Positions 33,409 to 42,430 of a stretch of DNA of 64,000 nt are shown piece after piece. The notes beneath the pieces are model-generated. The model was not told the origin of the DNA and searched no databases. It saw nothing but the letters and a program-made list of their open reading frames with translations. The stretch is from Geomonas oryzisoli (lineage in GTDB: Bacteria > Desulfobacterota > Desulfuromonadia > Geobacterales > Geobacteraceae): contig NZ_CP076723.1 in assembly GCF_018986915.1 (NCBI RefSeq), forward strand, positions 3,893,501-3,957,500, given 5' to 3'. The position numbers were made by a program, and so were the translations under genes. How positions within the stretch are numbered: position 1 is the stretch's first letter; every line of letters starts with the position of its first letter.

Positions 33409-35787
33409 ATGTCATTAAAATCAAACGCCGTCGTTACCAATAAACCCGAACTACTCTCACCCGCAGGCTCGCTGGAAGCCTTTTTCGCCGCCATGGAGAA
33501 CGGCGCCGACGCGGTCTACGCCGGTTTGCGTGACTTCTCCGCGCGCGCCAAGGCGAAGAACTTCACCCTCTCCCAGATGGAGCGCATGACCGCCTATGCC
33601 CACGCCCACGGCAGGAAGGTCTACGTCACCCTCAACACCCTCGTCAAAGAAAACGAGCTGCCGCTGTTGGTCGACAACCTGGCCGCCCTGGAGGCGATGC
33701 GGGTGGACGGCGTGATCCTGCAGGACATGGCGGTGGCGCGCCTGGCGCGGGAATTCTTCCCGGGCATTCCGCTGCACGCATCCACGCAGATGACCATCCA
33801 CAACTCGCTGGGTGTGCGCCAGCTCGAGGAGCTCGGTTTCGAACGCGTGGTGCTGGCCCGCGAGCTGCACATCGACGAGATAAAGTCGATCGTGGCGTCA
33901 AGCCGCGCCGAGATCGAGTGCTTCATCCACGGCGCCCTCTGCTTCTCCATTTCCGGCCAATGCTTCTTCTCCTCGTTCCTGGGCGGACACAGCGGCAACC
34001 GCGGGCGCTGCGCGCAGCCCTGCCGCCGCCAGTACAAGCATAAGGGAAAGGAAGGGTACTACCTCTCCACCAACGACTTCTCCAGCATCGAGATGATCCC
34101 GCAGCTCATCGAGGCGGGCGTCCATTCCCTGAAGATCGAGGGGCGGATGAAATCGGCGGAGTACGTCGCGAGCGTCATCGGCGCCTACCGCATGGTACTC
34201 GACGCGGCGCCGGGCGAGCATGCGGCCAAGGTGGCCCAAGCCAAGGAGCTCCTGAAACTCTCCTTCGGGCGGGTGCCGACCAAGGGCTTCCTCGCCTCGC
34301 ACAACCCGACCGACATCTCCACCCCCTCCATCAAGGGAGCGACCGGACGCTACCTCGGCGACATCAGGGAGATCCGCGGCAACCGGATCAGCTTCGACAC
34401 CAAGGACGCGCTGCACGTCGGCGATCGCATCCGGGTCCAGCCCAAGAGCGACATGGCCGGCCGCGCCTTCACCATCAAGGAGCTCTACCTGGGCGGCAAG
34501 AAGATTATGAACGCCAAGGCGAACACCCTGGTGTCGACGCCTTCTCCCTTCCCGTTCAAGCTGGGCGACTCGGTGTTCAAGGTCTCTTCCGAGACCGCTT
34601 TCACCATGAGCGAGAACGCCTGCCTGAGGCGGCTGGAAGGGGTGAAGGGAGGCAGCATCCCCTGCCGGCTCACCCTCTCCTACCAGGACCAGAAGCTGAA
34701 GATCGACGCCAAGGTGCTCGGCTGCGACCTCACCACCGAATTCGAACTGGGCGAATTGGAGCCCTCGCGCACCAGCGATATGGAGGGTGTGCTGCGCGCG
34801 CAGTTCTCCAAAAGCGGCGACACCCAGTTCACCCTGGCCTCGCTGTCGGCCCCGGACTTCCCCGCGCTGATGATCCCTCCCCCCGTCCTCAAGGACATCC
34901 GGCGCCGCTTCTACGCCTGGCTTGCCGAGCAGTCGCTGGGTGCGCTCAAGGACAGGAGCGCCCAGAACCGGGACAAGGCGCTCGCTGCCCTGGTCGGCAA
35001 ACGCACGGCACCGTTTCGGGGCAAGGAAGAACTGGCGGTGAAGCTCGAGCACGTCAAGGACTGGCACGAATTGCACCGCGACCTGGTCGACACGGTGATA
35101 CTGCCGGTCTCCAAGGCGAACCTGCATCAGTTCGGCCCCTTCGCCCGCAAGCTCAAAGGAAGCGAGCACAAGGTCATCTGGCAGCTCCCCTTCATCATCT
35201 TCGAAGCGGACCTCCCCTTCTACCGCGACGCGGTGCAGGGCATACTCCAGGCCGGCTTCAAACGTTTCGAGCTCACCAACCTGTCCCAGTTCCAGTTCTT
35301 CAAAGGGACAGACGCGGAGCTCAACACCGACTACCGGCTCTTCTCGCTGAACAGCCAGGCGCTTCTGTCCTGGCAGGAGCTGGGGGTGTCCCGCGCCACC
35401 CTGTACATAGAGGACGACCGCGCCAACCTGGCACAGCTGCTTGCCAGCGACCTGAAGATCGAGCGAGGCGTGCTCCTCTACGCGCCGGTCCCGGTGATCA
35501 CGTCCAAGATCGCCATCAAAGACATGAAGGGGGACGCGCCCCTCGCCTCGGACCGCGGCGACCTCTATTCGGTGAAGGTGAAGGACCACCTGACCGTGGT
35601 GAGCGCACAGACGCCGTTTGCCCTGACCCAGTACCGAAACGACCTGCGCGGGCTCGGCTGCGGCAAGTTCCTGCTCGACCTCTCGGGGCTGCAGCAGCAG
35701 GAACGCGACCGGGTGCTGGAGGCGTTCCGCAAGGGGATCGCCGTTCCAGGCGCTTCGGAATTCAACTTCAGCACCGGACTGGTGTAA
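33409..35787 (+). CDS. U32 family peptidase / tRNA-rRNA hydroxylase-like protein
   Basis: 792 aa from the ATG at 33409 (weak ribosome binding site). N-terminal TIM-barrel-like U32 domain: ELLSPAGSLEAFFAAMENGADAVYAG, then FIHGALCFSISGQC and GNRGRCAQPCRRQY, whose conserved cysteines may bind an Fe-S cluster, and HSLKIEGRMKSAEYV. The long C-terminal part (from about residue 380, DUF3656-like and beyond) is shared with RlhA-type enzymes that hydroxylate RNA bases. So an RNA-modifying role is as likely as proteolysis. First of three closely packed genes with 35791 and hslO. Confidence 0.88.
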   Translation: MSLKSNAVVTNKPELLSPAGSLEAFFAAMENGADAVYAGLRDFSARAKAKNFTLSQMERMTAYAHAHGRKVYVTLNTLVKENELPLLVDNLAALEAMRVDGVILQDMAVARLAREFFPGIPLHASTQMTIHNSLGVRQLEELGFERVVLARELHIDEIKSIVASSRAEIECFIHGALCFSISGQCFFSSFLGGHSGNRGRCAQPCRRQYKHKGKEGYYLSTNDFSSIEMIPQLIEAGVHSLKIEGRMKSAEYVASVIGAYRMVLDAAPGEHAAKVAQAKELLKLSFGRVPTKGFLASHNPTDISTPSIKGATGRYLGDIREIRGNRISFDTKDALHVGDRIRVQPKSDMAGRAFTIKELYLGGKKIMNAKANTLVSTPSPFPFKLGDSVFKVSSETAFTMSENACLRRLEGVKGGSIPCRLTLSYQDQKLKIDAKVLGCDLTTEFELGELEPSRTSDMEGVLRAQFSKSGDTQFTLASLSAPDFPALMIPPPVLKDIRRRFYAWLAEQSLGALKDRSAQNRDKALAALVGKRTAPFRGKEELAVKLEHVKDWHELHRDLVDTVILPVSKANLHQFGPFARKLKGSEHKVIWQLPFIIFEADLPFYRDAVQGILQAGFKRFELTNLSQFQFFKGTDAELNTDYRLFSLNSQALLSWQELGVSRATLYIEDDRANLAQLLASDLKIERGVLLYAPVPVITSKIAIKDMKGDAPLASDRGDLYSVKVKDHLTVVSAQTPFALTQYRNDLRGLGCGKFLLDLSGLQQQERDRVLEAFRKGIAVPGASEFNFSTGLV

Positions 35788-35790
35788 GCC

Positions 35791-36348
35791 ATGGGGATCA
35801 TCGACAGGCTCAAGGACCGCATCCAGGACCGGCTCAACGATCCCGCGTTCATGGGGCTGGTACAGGAGCAGAGTCTCAAGGATCTCCTGTTGCGCCGGGA
35901 ATTCCGGATCACCCAGGAGTACCTGCAGCGCGAGTTCCTGGACAAGGCGCTGGACGACGAGCTGATTGAGTTCAGGCTGATCATCGAAAACGGGTACTGC
36001 GAGGTCTCCGGCCGACTCAAGAAACGGCTGGTCCCTTTCGCCATCCCCTTTTCCGCCAGCTTCACGCTGGAAGGGATCGAGTTCAGCGCCGCGCGTAAGT
36101 GCGTATTTCTCAAGCTTGGCCCGGTTGCGCCGCTCGATCTCGACTGGCTGACCAGGAAGGTGGTGCAGAGGATACCGTTCTTGAGCATGATGGGTGAATT
36201 GCTGGTGTGCGACCTGAACCGGGTGCCGCGGCTCGCCGAACTGTTCGCCCACCGGGTGAAGGGGATCAGCATCTGGGATTACATTACATTGAAGGAACTC
36301 TGGTTTAAGCAGGGTGAAATAGGAGGAAGGGTGGGGGTGGTTCTATGA
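35791..36348 (+). CDS. Hypothetical protein, 185 aa, between U32 and Hsp33
   Basis: Starts three bases after the U32 stop and ends overlapping the hslO start (ATGA), so it is translated as part of that operon. The sequence is helical and charged at first ([37 protein letters not shown]), then has a beta-rich centre ([20 protein letters not shown]). No membrane segment and no catalytic motif. I do not recognise the family. The beta region looks like an amphiphilic barrel segment, so lipid binding is possible but unproven. Confidence 0.8.
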   Translation: MGIIDRLKDRIQDRLNDPAFMGLVQEQSLKDLLLRREFRITQEYLQREFLDKALDDELIEFRLIIENGYCEVSGRLKKRLVPFAIPFSASFTLEGIEFSAARKCVFLKLGPVAPLDLDWLTRKVVQRIPFLSMMGELLVCDLNRVPRLAELFAHRVKGISIWDYITLKELWFKQGEIGGRVGVVL

Positions 36349-37226
36349 CAGATTACTTGGTGCGCGCCATAGCCAAATCCGGGAGCGTAAGGGCCCTTAC
36401 CTGCGTTACCACCAACACGGTCAGCGAGGTGTGCCGGCGCCACGGCACCCTGCCGACGGCAACCGCCGCATTGGGACGCGCCCTTACCGCAGGCGCGCTC
36501 ATGGGTGCCATGCTGAAGAGCGGCCAGCGGGTGGCGATGCGCTTCGAGGGGAACGGCCCACTGAAGAAGATCGTCATCGAGGCGGACAGCGACGGCAGCG
36601 TGCGCGGCTACGTCGGCGACACGCAGGTGCACATGCTTCGTCCCGACGGCGCCCTCGACGTGCCCAATGCCCTGGGACGCGCGGGCTTTCTCACCGTCGC
36701 CAAAGATCTCGGGCTCAAGGAGCCCTATCGCGGCACCGTTCAGCTTTACACCAGCGGCATAGCGGAAGACTTGGCCCTCTACCTGGTGGAGTCCGAGCAG
36801 ATCCCGTCGGCCGTGGGCATCGCCGAATTCATCGAGCAGGATGGCGAAGTGACCGCGTGCGGCGGTTTCCTGATTCAGGCCATACCGCCGCTCGATCCTC
36901 TGGTGGTAGAGGAGTTGATGGATCACATCGACAAGCTCCCCCCTTTGAGCGAACTGCTGCGCGGCGGTAAGACGCCCGAAGAGATCATGGAGATGCTTCT
37001 CTCCGGCATGGAGTACGACATCCTGGAGAAGCGCGCCGTCGGGTTTGCCTGCAGCTGCAGCCGCGAGCGCATCGAGCGGGTGCTCATTTCGATGGGGACG
37101 AAGGAACTGAGTTCGATACTCAAAGAGCAGCATGGCGCCGAGGTTACCTGCGAATTCTGCGGCGAGCGCTACCGCTTCAGCGAGGCCGACCTCGAGCGGC
37201 TGATTGCTGAAGTCGAGCCTTCCTAA
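36345..37226 (+). CDS. hslO: Redox-regulated chaperone Hsp33
   Basis: Holdase chaperone activated by oxidation and unfolding. 293 aa. The core domain includes [20 protein letters not shown] and the C-terminal zinc switch has CSC (Cys 236 and 238) and CEFC (Cys 269 and 272), the intact four-cysteine site. The start overlaps the stop of the preceding hypothetical gene. Length and motifs are standard, so redox sensing should be functional. Confidence 0.95.
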   Translation: MTDYLVRAIAKSGSVRALTCVTTNTVSEVCRRHGTLPTATAALGRALTAGALMGAMLKSGQRVAMRFEGNGPLKKIVIEADSDGSVRGYVGDTQVHMLRPDGALDVPNALGRAGFLTVAKDLGLKEPYRGTVQLYTSGIAEDLALYLVESEQIPSAVGIAEFIEQDGEVTACGGFLIQAIPPLDPLVVEELMDHIDKLPPLSELLRGGKTPEEIMEMLLSGMEYDILEKRAVGFACSCSRERIERVLISMGTKELSSILKEQHGAEVTCEFCGERYRFSEADLERLIAEVEPS

Positions 37227-37235
37227 ATTCCAAAA

Positions 37236-37338
37236 GGCATTAACGCAAAGGCGCAAAGGCGCTAAGTCGCAAAGAGAAGAATCCGCGTAATCTTGTACAA
37301 GGCTATCTCTTGGCGCCTTTGCGGCTCTGCGTTGAGCC
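37236..37338. repeat. CGCAAAG-type inverted repeat (family D)
   Basis: ATTAACGCAAAGGCGCAAAG at the left, GGCGCCTTTGCGGCTCTGCG at the right in inverse orientation, then GAGCCGTTTTTTTTG, which may let it act as the hslO terminator. Confidence 0.8.
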
Positions 37339-37404
37339 GTTTTTTTTGATCTGCGTTATACTTACCGGTGCCGCTTCACATTAAGTTGTTCCGGGAGGTG
37401 CCCC

Positions 37405-38085
37405 ATGAGAATCCACGACATCAGCGTAGCGCTGTCACCCGATCTCCCTTCCTACCCCGGGGACCCCTCTATCAGCGTGGAGCCCTGGCACCGCATCGCC
37501 AAGGGCGACACCGCCAACCTTTCCCGCATCACGATGGGCACCCACTCCGGTACCCATATAGATCCTCCCCGCCATTTCAACGATGCCGGCATAACGGTCG
37601 ACGAGATCCCGCTCGACCTGCTCATCGGGCAGGCACGGGTGGTGGAAATCCCCCGCGCCAAAAAGATCGGCCGCGACGAACTGGAGGCGCTGGAGTTGAA
37701 GGGAGTGGAAAGGCTGCTGATCAAAACCGGCAACTCCGAATTCTGGAAAGACAACACCTTTCATGACGACTTCGCTGCTCTCACGGCGGAGGGGGCGCAC
37801 TACCTGCACCACTTGAAGGTAAAACTGGTGGCGGTCGACTATCTTTCGGTGGAACCGATGGACGGGGACGGCGAGGTGCATCGGATTCTTCTGAACGGAG
37901 GCATCCCCGTTATCGAAGGAGTCAACCTTGCCGGCGTTCCGGCGGGATATTACCAGTTGATCTGCCTGCCGTTGAAGCTGAAGGACGGAGACGGGGCGCC
38001 GGTTCGTGCGCTATTGATCGACAATCCCGATGCTACCGGGCAGCAAGCCTTCGACCCGCACACCAGCAGGTGGCCTCTTTCGTAA
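37405..38085 (+). CDS. Cyclase family protein (kynurenine formamidase-like)
   Basis: 226 aa metal-dependent hydrolase of the KynB/cyclase family. Start at 37405 behind GGGAGGTG. The metal motif GTHSGTHIDPPRHF (residues about 49-62) is intact, preceded by LPSYPGDPSISVEP. Near the C-terminus, PVIEGVNLAGVPAGYYQLICLPLKL matches the family end. The substrate cannot be deduced; bacterial members include kynurenine formamidase and enzymes of unknown function. No tryptophan-degradation genes are nearby. Confidence 0.88.
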   Translation: MRIHDISVALSPDLPSYPGDPSISVEPWHRIAKGDTANLSRITMGTHSGTHIDPPRHFNDAGITVDEIPLDLLIGQARVVEIPRAKKIGRDELEALELKGVERLLIKTGNSEFWKDNTFHDDFAALTAEGAHYLHHLKVKLVAVDYLSVEPMDGDGEVHRILLNGGIPVIEGVNLAGVPAGYYQLICLPLKLKDGDGAPVRALLIDNPDATGQQAFDPHTSRWPLS

Positions 38086-38100
38086 GCGTAGTTAGGGGGT

Positions 38101-38134
38101 GGGGACAGGCTCCGTCAGGTGCCTGTCCCCTTTT
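38101..38134. repeat. Half copy of REPIN-like repeat (family A)
   Basis: GGGGACAGGCTCCGTCAGGT then GCCTGTCCCCTTTTTC. The hairpin plus T-run may terminate transcription of the cyclase-family gene. Confidence 0.8.
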
Positions 38135-38171
38135 TCATTCACGTCGGCAGGCCGAAGCCCGTATCGAGAAT

Positions 38172-38573
38172 TTACATAACCTTCTGCTTCTTGCAGCATT
38201 CCTTCTGGACCGGTTGGTCCGCAGGGGCCTGATCCTGCTGCAGCTTCGCGCACTTGGCGCAACCAGCCACCGGAGCGGCCTGAGCACCCTTCAGTTTCTG
38301 GCACTTGTCGCAAGCCGGCTGAGTTGCGGCATCCTTCTTCGGGCAGTTGTCGCACGGCACGGCAGCACCCTTGGCGCATTTGTCGCAATTGGGCTGAGCT
38401 GCGGCATCCTTTTTCGGGCAGTTGTCGCACGGCGCCTGCTGCTGGGCCTGCTGCATCTTGGCGCAGTTGCCGCATTTGGGCTGCACCGGTGTCTGCTCAT
38501 CGCCCCAGACCGCAAAGGCTCCCGCCACCAGCAATACCACCGGAACCAGCATCAGTAACAACGTCTTCTTCAT
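38172..38573 (-). CDS. Secreted cysteine-rich CxxC-repeat protein
   Basis: 133 aa, start at 38573 behind GAGGGTAATT. Signal peptide residues 1 to about 24. The mature protein has six CxxC motifs (CGNC, CDNC, CDKC, CDNC, CDKC, CAKC) spaced 11-20 residues, plus a terminal ECCKK. None is followed by His, so these are not haem c sites. Between them are Lys/Gln/Ala/Pro-rich linkers, and the block PCDNCPKKDAA..QP.CDKC is duplicated. Metal binding (zinc, copper or Fe-S) or a periplasmic thiol buffer are the plausible roles. Function unknown. Confidence 0.82.
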   Translation of the reverse strand: MKKTLLLMLVPVVLLVAGAFAVWGDEQTPVQPKCGNCAKMQQAQQQAPCDNCPKKDAAAQPNCDKCAKGAAVPCDNCPKKDAATQPACDKCQKLKGAQAAPVAGCAKCAKLQQDQAPADQPVQKECCKKQKVM

Positions 38574-38611
38574 AATTACCCTCCGTATTACGATTAGTGA
38601 AAAAACCTGTC

Positions 38612-38708
38612 TAACAGGGATAAAGGGGATAAAAGGGATAAGACCTAAACTTCTTAGGTTTTTCCTTTGTCTTCGCCGTTATCCCCTGCATCCCTTTTAT
38701 CCCTGTTA
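38612..38708. repeat. GGGATA-type inverted repeat (family E)
   Basis: TAACAGGGATAAAGGGGATA at the left and TATCCCTTTTATCCCTGTTA-type sequence in inverse at the right, about 97 bp, between two leftward genes (CxxC protein and rluA-like). A second copy lies inside the repeat at 42431. Confidence 0.8.
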
Positions 38709-39611
38709 CTATGCTGTTGCGTCTTTCTCCTGCTGCTCGAACGCCCCTTCCGGTGCGGCCTCCAGGAAATCCGCATCAAGCGGCGCCACCGCTTCTATGA
38801 TCTTGCCGCGCGGCCCGGTGAAGCGCATGGCCCGGCAATGCAGCATCATCCTGCTGGCGGGAATGCCGCCGTAGCTCTCGTCGCCGATGATGGGAAAGCC
38901 GGAATGGGCCAGGTGCACGCGGATCTGGTGGGTCCGCCCGGTAAGCGGCTTCGCCTCGATGGCGGTCACCCCGCGCCCTTCGCCCAAAACGTTGAACACG
39001 GTGCGCGCCGGCTTGCCCCTGTGCGACACGCCGTAACGGAACTTGCTGACCCGGTCCAGCGGCGCATCGACCTTCCAGCTCTGCTGATCCGGCGATCCCG
39101 ACACCAGCGCCCAATAGGTCTTCTGCACCTTCCCTTCCTTGAGAAGGTTGGAAATCAGCGTCGCCGCCTGCTTGTGCTTGGGGAAGAACATGACGCCGCT
39201 GGTGCCGCGGTCCAGGCGGTGCACCACGCGGGACGGATCCCGCAGTCCGATGCTCTTCATGTAACACTCGACGGCGTACTCCACTGTCCCCTTTAACTGG
39301 TACGGCGTGCGCTGGCTGTTGACACCTACCGCCTTGTACACGGCGAGGAAGTCCTTGTCCTCGTACAGCAGTTCGTGCTTCTGGTACACGAGGTCGATGC
39401 AGCGCTCCGCCTCCATCAGTCCCAGGGCTACCTCGTCCCCCTCTTTCACCTGACGGGATGCGACCCGGACCAGCACCTGGTTGATGTTGCAGCCGCCCCA
39501 GTCGATCACTCGGCGGATCTCACCCTTGGAGAGCTGGGGGAACAGCAGTTTGGCTGCGTCATCGAGCCTGAGTCCCGCCTGCTCAGCGTCTATCCGTGCG
39601 GTCAGTATCAT
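38709..39611 (-). CDS. RluA family pseudouridine synthase
   Basis: 300 aa. N-terminal S4-like RNA-binding domain (LRLDDAAKLLFPQLSKGEIRRVI, residues about 14-75) and catalytic domain with VVHRLDRGTSGV, where Asp134 is the nucleophile; later GVTAIEAKPLTGRTHQIRVHLAH. Its exact target uridine (tRNA or 23S rRNA) cannot be assigned from sequence. The start overlaps the stop of the NUDIX gene (ATGA). The stop is at the edge of a repeat. Confidence 0.92.
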   Translation of the reverse strand: MILTARIDAEQAGLRLDDAAKLLFPQLSKGEIRRVIDWGGCNINQVLVRVASRQVKEGDEVALGLMEAERCIDLVYQKHELLYEDKDFLAVYKAVGVNSQRTPYQLKGTVEYAVECYMKSIGLRDPSRVVHRLDRGTSGVMFFPKHKQAATLISNLLKEGKVQKTYWALVSGSPDQQSWKVDAPLDRVSKFRYGVSHRGKPARTVFNVLGEGRGVTAIEAKPLTGRTHQIRVHLAHSGFPIIGDESYGGIPASRMMLHCRAMRFTGPRGKIIEAVAPLDADFLEAAPEGAFEQQEKDATA

Positions 39612-40129
39612 GCCAGGTGCCTCTGGGCGCGCAAAAGCGCCACGATGGTCTTGCCGTCGGTGATGCTGCCGTCGATGGCCATGGCCAGGGCCTGGTCAAA
39701 CGGGATCTTCTGGCAGGAAATCTCCTCGTACGCTTCCGGTGCGGCCTCCCCCTGGGACAGGCCGGTGGCGAGGTAGAGATGAACCACCTCGTCGAAGACG
39801 CCCGGCGAAGGATGGACGATGCCGAGGGAAACGATGCTCTTTGCCACCAGCCCGGTCTCCTCCATCAGCTCGCGCGCAGCGCAAAGTTGCGGGTCCTCTC
39901 CGGGGGCGAGCCTCCCGGCGGGGATTTCCAGCAGGAAGTCGTCCACCGCGGGACGCAGTTGCCGGATCAGGGTCACGCAGCCGTCGTCGTGCAGCGCGAG
40001 AACGCCGGCGCCGCCGGGATGACGGATCACCTGGTAGGTGTACCACCCCTGTTTGCCGATGAGCACGTCCATCTGCTCGATGCCGACCACGAGGCCGTTG
40101 AAAAGCATTGCCCTGTTCTTCGTCTCCAT
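39608..40129 (-). CDS. NUDIX hydrolase, ADP-sugar pyrophosphatase-like
   Basis: 173 aa from the ATG at 40129 (GGGGGATT ahead). Resembles the NudF/ADP-ribose pyrophosphatase group: VTLIRQLRPAVDDFLLEIPAGRLAPGED then the Nudix box with AARELMEETGL, and a downstream HPSPGVFDEVVHLYLA loop typical of NudF. Translationally coupled to the RluA-like gene behind it. The substrate could be ADP-ribose, another ADP-sugar or GDP-mannose. Confidence 0.88.
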   Translation of the reverse strand: METKNRAMLFNGLVVGIEQMDVLIGKQGWYTYQVIRHPGGAGVLALHDDGCVTLIRQLRPAVDDFLLEIPAGRLAPGEDPQLCAARELMEETGLVAKSIVSLGIVHPSPGVFDEVVHLYLATGLSQGEAAPEAYEEISCQKIPFDQALAMAIDGSITDGKTIVALLRAQRHLA

Positions 40130-40325
40130 GAATCCCCCAAGGGTAGATACATACCATTTCCGTGATGGATTTGACAAAAGATAAATGCGGCGGGAACGCA
40201 AGCGACCGCTACGGCAAGGCCGGCGCCTGCCCGGCGAACGGGGAAAAACAATAAAACGGTGGATTATGTCACGGTCATCTGGTAACCTCTGGAGCTTATG
40301 TCCAAAATAATGCGAGGTGAACAAT

Positions 40326-40778
40326 ATGGCACAAGCTAAAGACGGGGACCGCGTAAAGGTTCATTATACTGGGAGACTTGACGACGGCACCGTGTTCGAC
40401 TCTTCCGAGTGCGGCGAGGACGATTGCGGCTGCGGCCACGGCCCGCTTGAATTCGTCATCGGCTCCGGCCAGGTCATTCCTGGTTTCGATGCGGGGGTCA
40501 AAGGGCTTTCCGTGGGCGAATCCAAGACCATCCACATCCCCGTGGACGAAGCGTACGGCGAGAGGATGGAAGAGATGGTGGCGGTGGTGCCGCGCGGCGA
40601 CCTCCCCCCGGAGATGAAACCCGAAGTCGGACAGCAGTTGGAAGTGACCCAGGAAGACGGCCAGATCTTCAACGTGATGGTGACCGAGGTGACCGACGCA
40701 ACCATCACCATCGACGCCAACCATCCGCTGGCAGGCCAGGCACTCAACTTCGACCTGAAGCTGGTTGAGATCCTCTAG
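40326..40778 (+). CDS. FKBP-type peptidyl-prolyl isomerase
   Basis: 150 aa. ATG at 40326 is preferred over GTG 40317 because GAGGTGA sits correctly. KVHYTGRLDDGTVFDSS and LEFVIGSGQVIPGFDAGVKG are FKBP core motifs, followed by an insert-in-flap domain (VPRGDLPPEMKPEVGQQL) as in SlyD. An unusual acidic, cysteine-rich insert ECGEDDCGCGHG lies after the first strand, where it could bind a metal. No His-rich tail as in E. coli SlyD. Probably cytoplasmic. Confidence 0.92.
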   Translation: MAQAKDGDRVKVHYTGRLDDGTVFDSSECGEDDCGCGHGPLEFVIGSGQVIPGFDAGVKGLSVGESKTIHIPVDEAYGERMEEMVAVVPRGDLPPEMKPEVGQQLEVTQEDGQIFNVMVTEVTDATITIDANHPLAGQALNFDLKLVEIL

Positions 40779-40810
40779 TAAAATCAGAAACCAGCCCATC
40801 CGGACAACAA

Positions 40811-40843
40811 AAAATCCCCTCCCGAAAAGGAGGGGATTTTTTT
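40811..40843 (+). terminator. Rho-independent terminator after the FKBP gene
   Basis: AATCCCCTCC/GGAGGGGATT stem with a CGAAA-type loop and TTTTTT tail. A-rich on the left, so it may act in both directions. Confidence 0.9.
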
Positions 40844-40873
40844 GTATCCCGGTACGACGTCGAAAGACAGGAT

Positions 40874-41350
40874 CTAGTTCTCGGTCATGAAGTGCTGCTC
40901 GTACAGGTCTTCCAGTTCCTGGAGGTGGCGGGACTCGTCCGCAAGCATCTTTTTGAACAGGACGGCCATGGGAGCCCCCTCGCAGCCGCGGGACATCCGG
41001 TCGTAAAAGTCGATGGAGCCCTTCTCCAGGTGAATGGCGTAGGCCATGGCGTCACGTGCTGTGGAATCGGGGCGGAGTTCCTTCTTCGGCAGCACGTAGT
41101 CGAGGTTCATGGTGGGAACCGGCTGGTGCAGCCCTTCTCCCCCTTTCATCTCCCCTTCGACCAGCGCCTTCTCCAACTGGTGCTTGTGCTCCAGCTCGTC
41201 GAAAGCGGCTTCTTTGATGATCTGGCGGGCAGCCTTGTCCTTGACGATGCGCAGCGCGGCTAGATAAGCGCGAAAGCCCTCGTTTTCCATCTGGGCGGCC
41301 ATTTCGATCGCAGCTTCAAATGTGTAACAGACATCACCTTGCTCAGCCAT
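40874..41350 (-). CDS. Ferritin-like/rubrerythrin-type diiron protein
   Basis: 158 aa four-helix bundle. Iron ligands: Glu in MAAQMENEGFRAYL, ExxH in DELEHKH (residues about 54-57), Glu in IHLEKGSIDFYD, and ExxH in ADESRHLQEL. No rubredoxin domain, so it is erythrin-like. Such proteins in anaerobes reduce peroxide or store iron. It reads alone toward the FKBP terminator, and the region upstream holds only a weak promoter. Confidence 0.9.
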   Translation of the reverse strand: MAEQGDVCYTFEAAIEMAAQMENEGFRAYLAALRIVKDKAARQIIKEAAFDELEHKHQLEKALVEGEMKGGEGLHQPVPTMNLDYVLPKKELRPDSTARDAMAYAIHLEKGSIDFYDRMSRGCEGAPMAVLFKKMLADESRHLQELEDLYEQHFMTEN

Positions 41351-41533
41351 GGCGGGTCTCCTCTAGTCTTTGTTGTGAAAGGCTTTTTAACACAAGAAAA
41401 CCCTGAACACAAGATTTTGTATACAGTTTGTTGCCCGAATGGAGAATCCAGGAACACCTGCTACACTATCCGCTGTTATCATTAATCCAGAACCCGGTGC
41501 TGGTTACTGGCGGCAGATGCGGTGGAGGCGTGT

Positions 41534-42418
41534 ATGTTGATCTTTCTGGCGGGCGGCACGGGTTTCGTGGGAGGGCATGTAAGAGAGGCGCTTCTGGCGC
41601 GGGGACACAGCTTGAGGCTGTTGGTGCACCGCAGAAGCCTGGGGAGCATCGAGCCCGACGTCGAGGAGATCGTGGGAGACGTCACCCGGCCGGAAAGCTT
41701 CGAGGAGGCGGTGCGCGGCTGCGACGCCACCATCAACCTGGTCGGGATCATCAGGGAATTCTCCGGGCGCGGGGTCACCTTCCAGCGCCTGCACATAGAG
41801 GCCACCCGCAACATCCTGGCCGCGGCGAAGAAAGGCGACGTGAGGCGCCACCTGCAGATGTCCGCGCTGGGCACCCGTGCCGAGAGCACCGCCCGCTACT
41901 TCAAAAGCAAGTACCAGGCGGAAGAACTGGTGCGCCAGTCGGGACTCGACTACACCATCTTCCGTCCCTCCATCATCTTCGGCCCCAAAGATGAATTCAT
42001 CAACATGCTGGCCGGCTACATGCGCACCTTCCCCGCCATGCCCGTCATAGGCGACGGGAACTACCAGCTGCAGCCCATCTCCGCCGACGACGTCGCCCGC
42101 TGCTTTGCCGACTCCCTTGAAAAGCCGGAGACCGTTGGGCAGGAGTACGATCTGTGCGGTCCCGACCGTTACACCTACAACGAGCTCCTCGACATCATCG
42201 GGCGTGTTCTGGGCAAAAGCCACGTCGCCAAGATAAAGAATCCGTTGTCCCTCATGCGCCTGGTGGTTCCCTTCTTCGAGGGCTTTTCCTTCTTCCCCAT
42301 CACCTCCGATCAGATCGCCATGCTGGTGCAGGGCAGCACCTGTGACGGCAGCTGGCGCAGGACCTTCCATTTCGAGCCCGTCAACTTCGAACCCGGCATC
42401 CGCAGCTACCTCAAATAG
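41534..42418 (+). CDS. NAD(P)-binding epimerase-like protein (NDUFA9-like SDR)
   Basis: 294 aa atypical short-chain dehydrogenase. Start at 41534 behind GGAGGCG. N-terminal cofactor motif FLAGGTGFVGGHVREALL, followed by the LVGIIREF and QMSALGTRAES..YFKSKYQAEELVRQSGLDYTIFRPSIIFGP stretch characteristic of the complex I NDUFA9-like group; the Tyr-Lys pair is shifted (YFKSKY). Members bind NAD(P) and often are not simple epimerases. The substrate is unknown. Confidence 0.88.
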   Translation: MLIFLAGGTGFVGGHVREALLARGHSLRLLVHRRSLGSIEPDVEEIVGDVTRPESFEEAVRGCDATINLVGIIREFSGRGVTFQRLHIEATRNILAAAKKGDVRRHLQMSALGTRAESTARYFKSKYQAEELVRQSGLDYTIFRPSIIFGPKDEFINMLAGYMRTFPAMPVIGDGNYQLQPISADDVARCFADSLEKPETVGQEYDLCGPDRYTYNELLDIIGRVLGKSHVAKIKNPLSLMRLVVPFFEGFSFFPITSDQIAMLVQGSTCDGSWRRTFHFEPVNFEPGIRSYLK

Positions 42419-42430
42419 TTCAACGGCTTT

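Noticed and set aside
33898-36272. 784-codon leftward open frame opposite the U32 gene
   Set aside because: Shadow of the U32 and following gene; composition is Val/Gly/Glu/Gln biased as expected for antisense of GC-rich coding DNA.
38172-38573. Multihaem cytochrome c
   Set aside because: None of the CxxC motifs is followed by His, so haem attachment is not expected.
38612-38708. CRISPR-like array from repeated GGGATA units
   Set aside because: The units are inverted about a centre and have no regular unique spacers; it is an intergenic inverted repeat.
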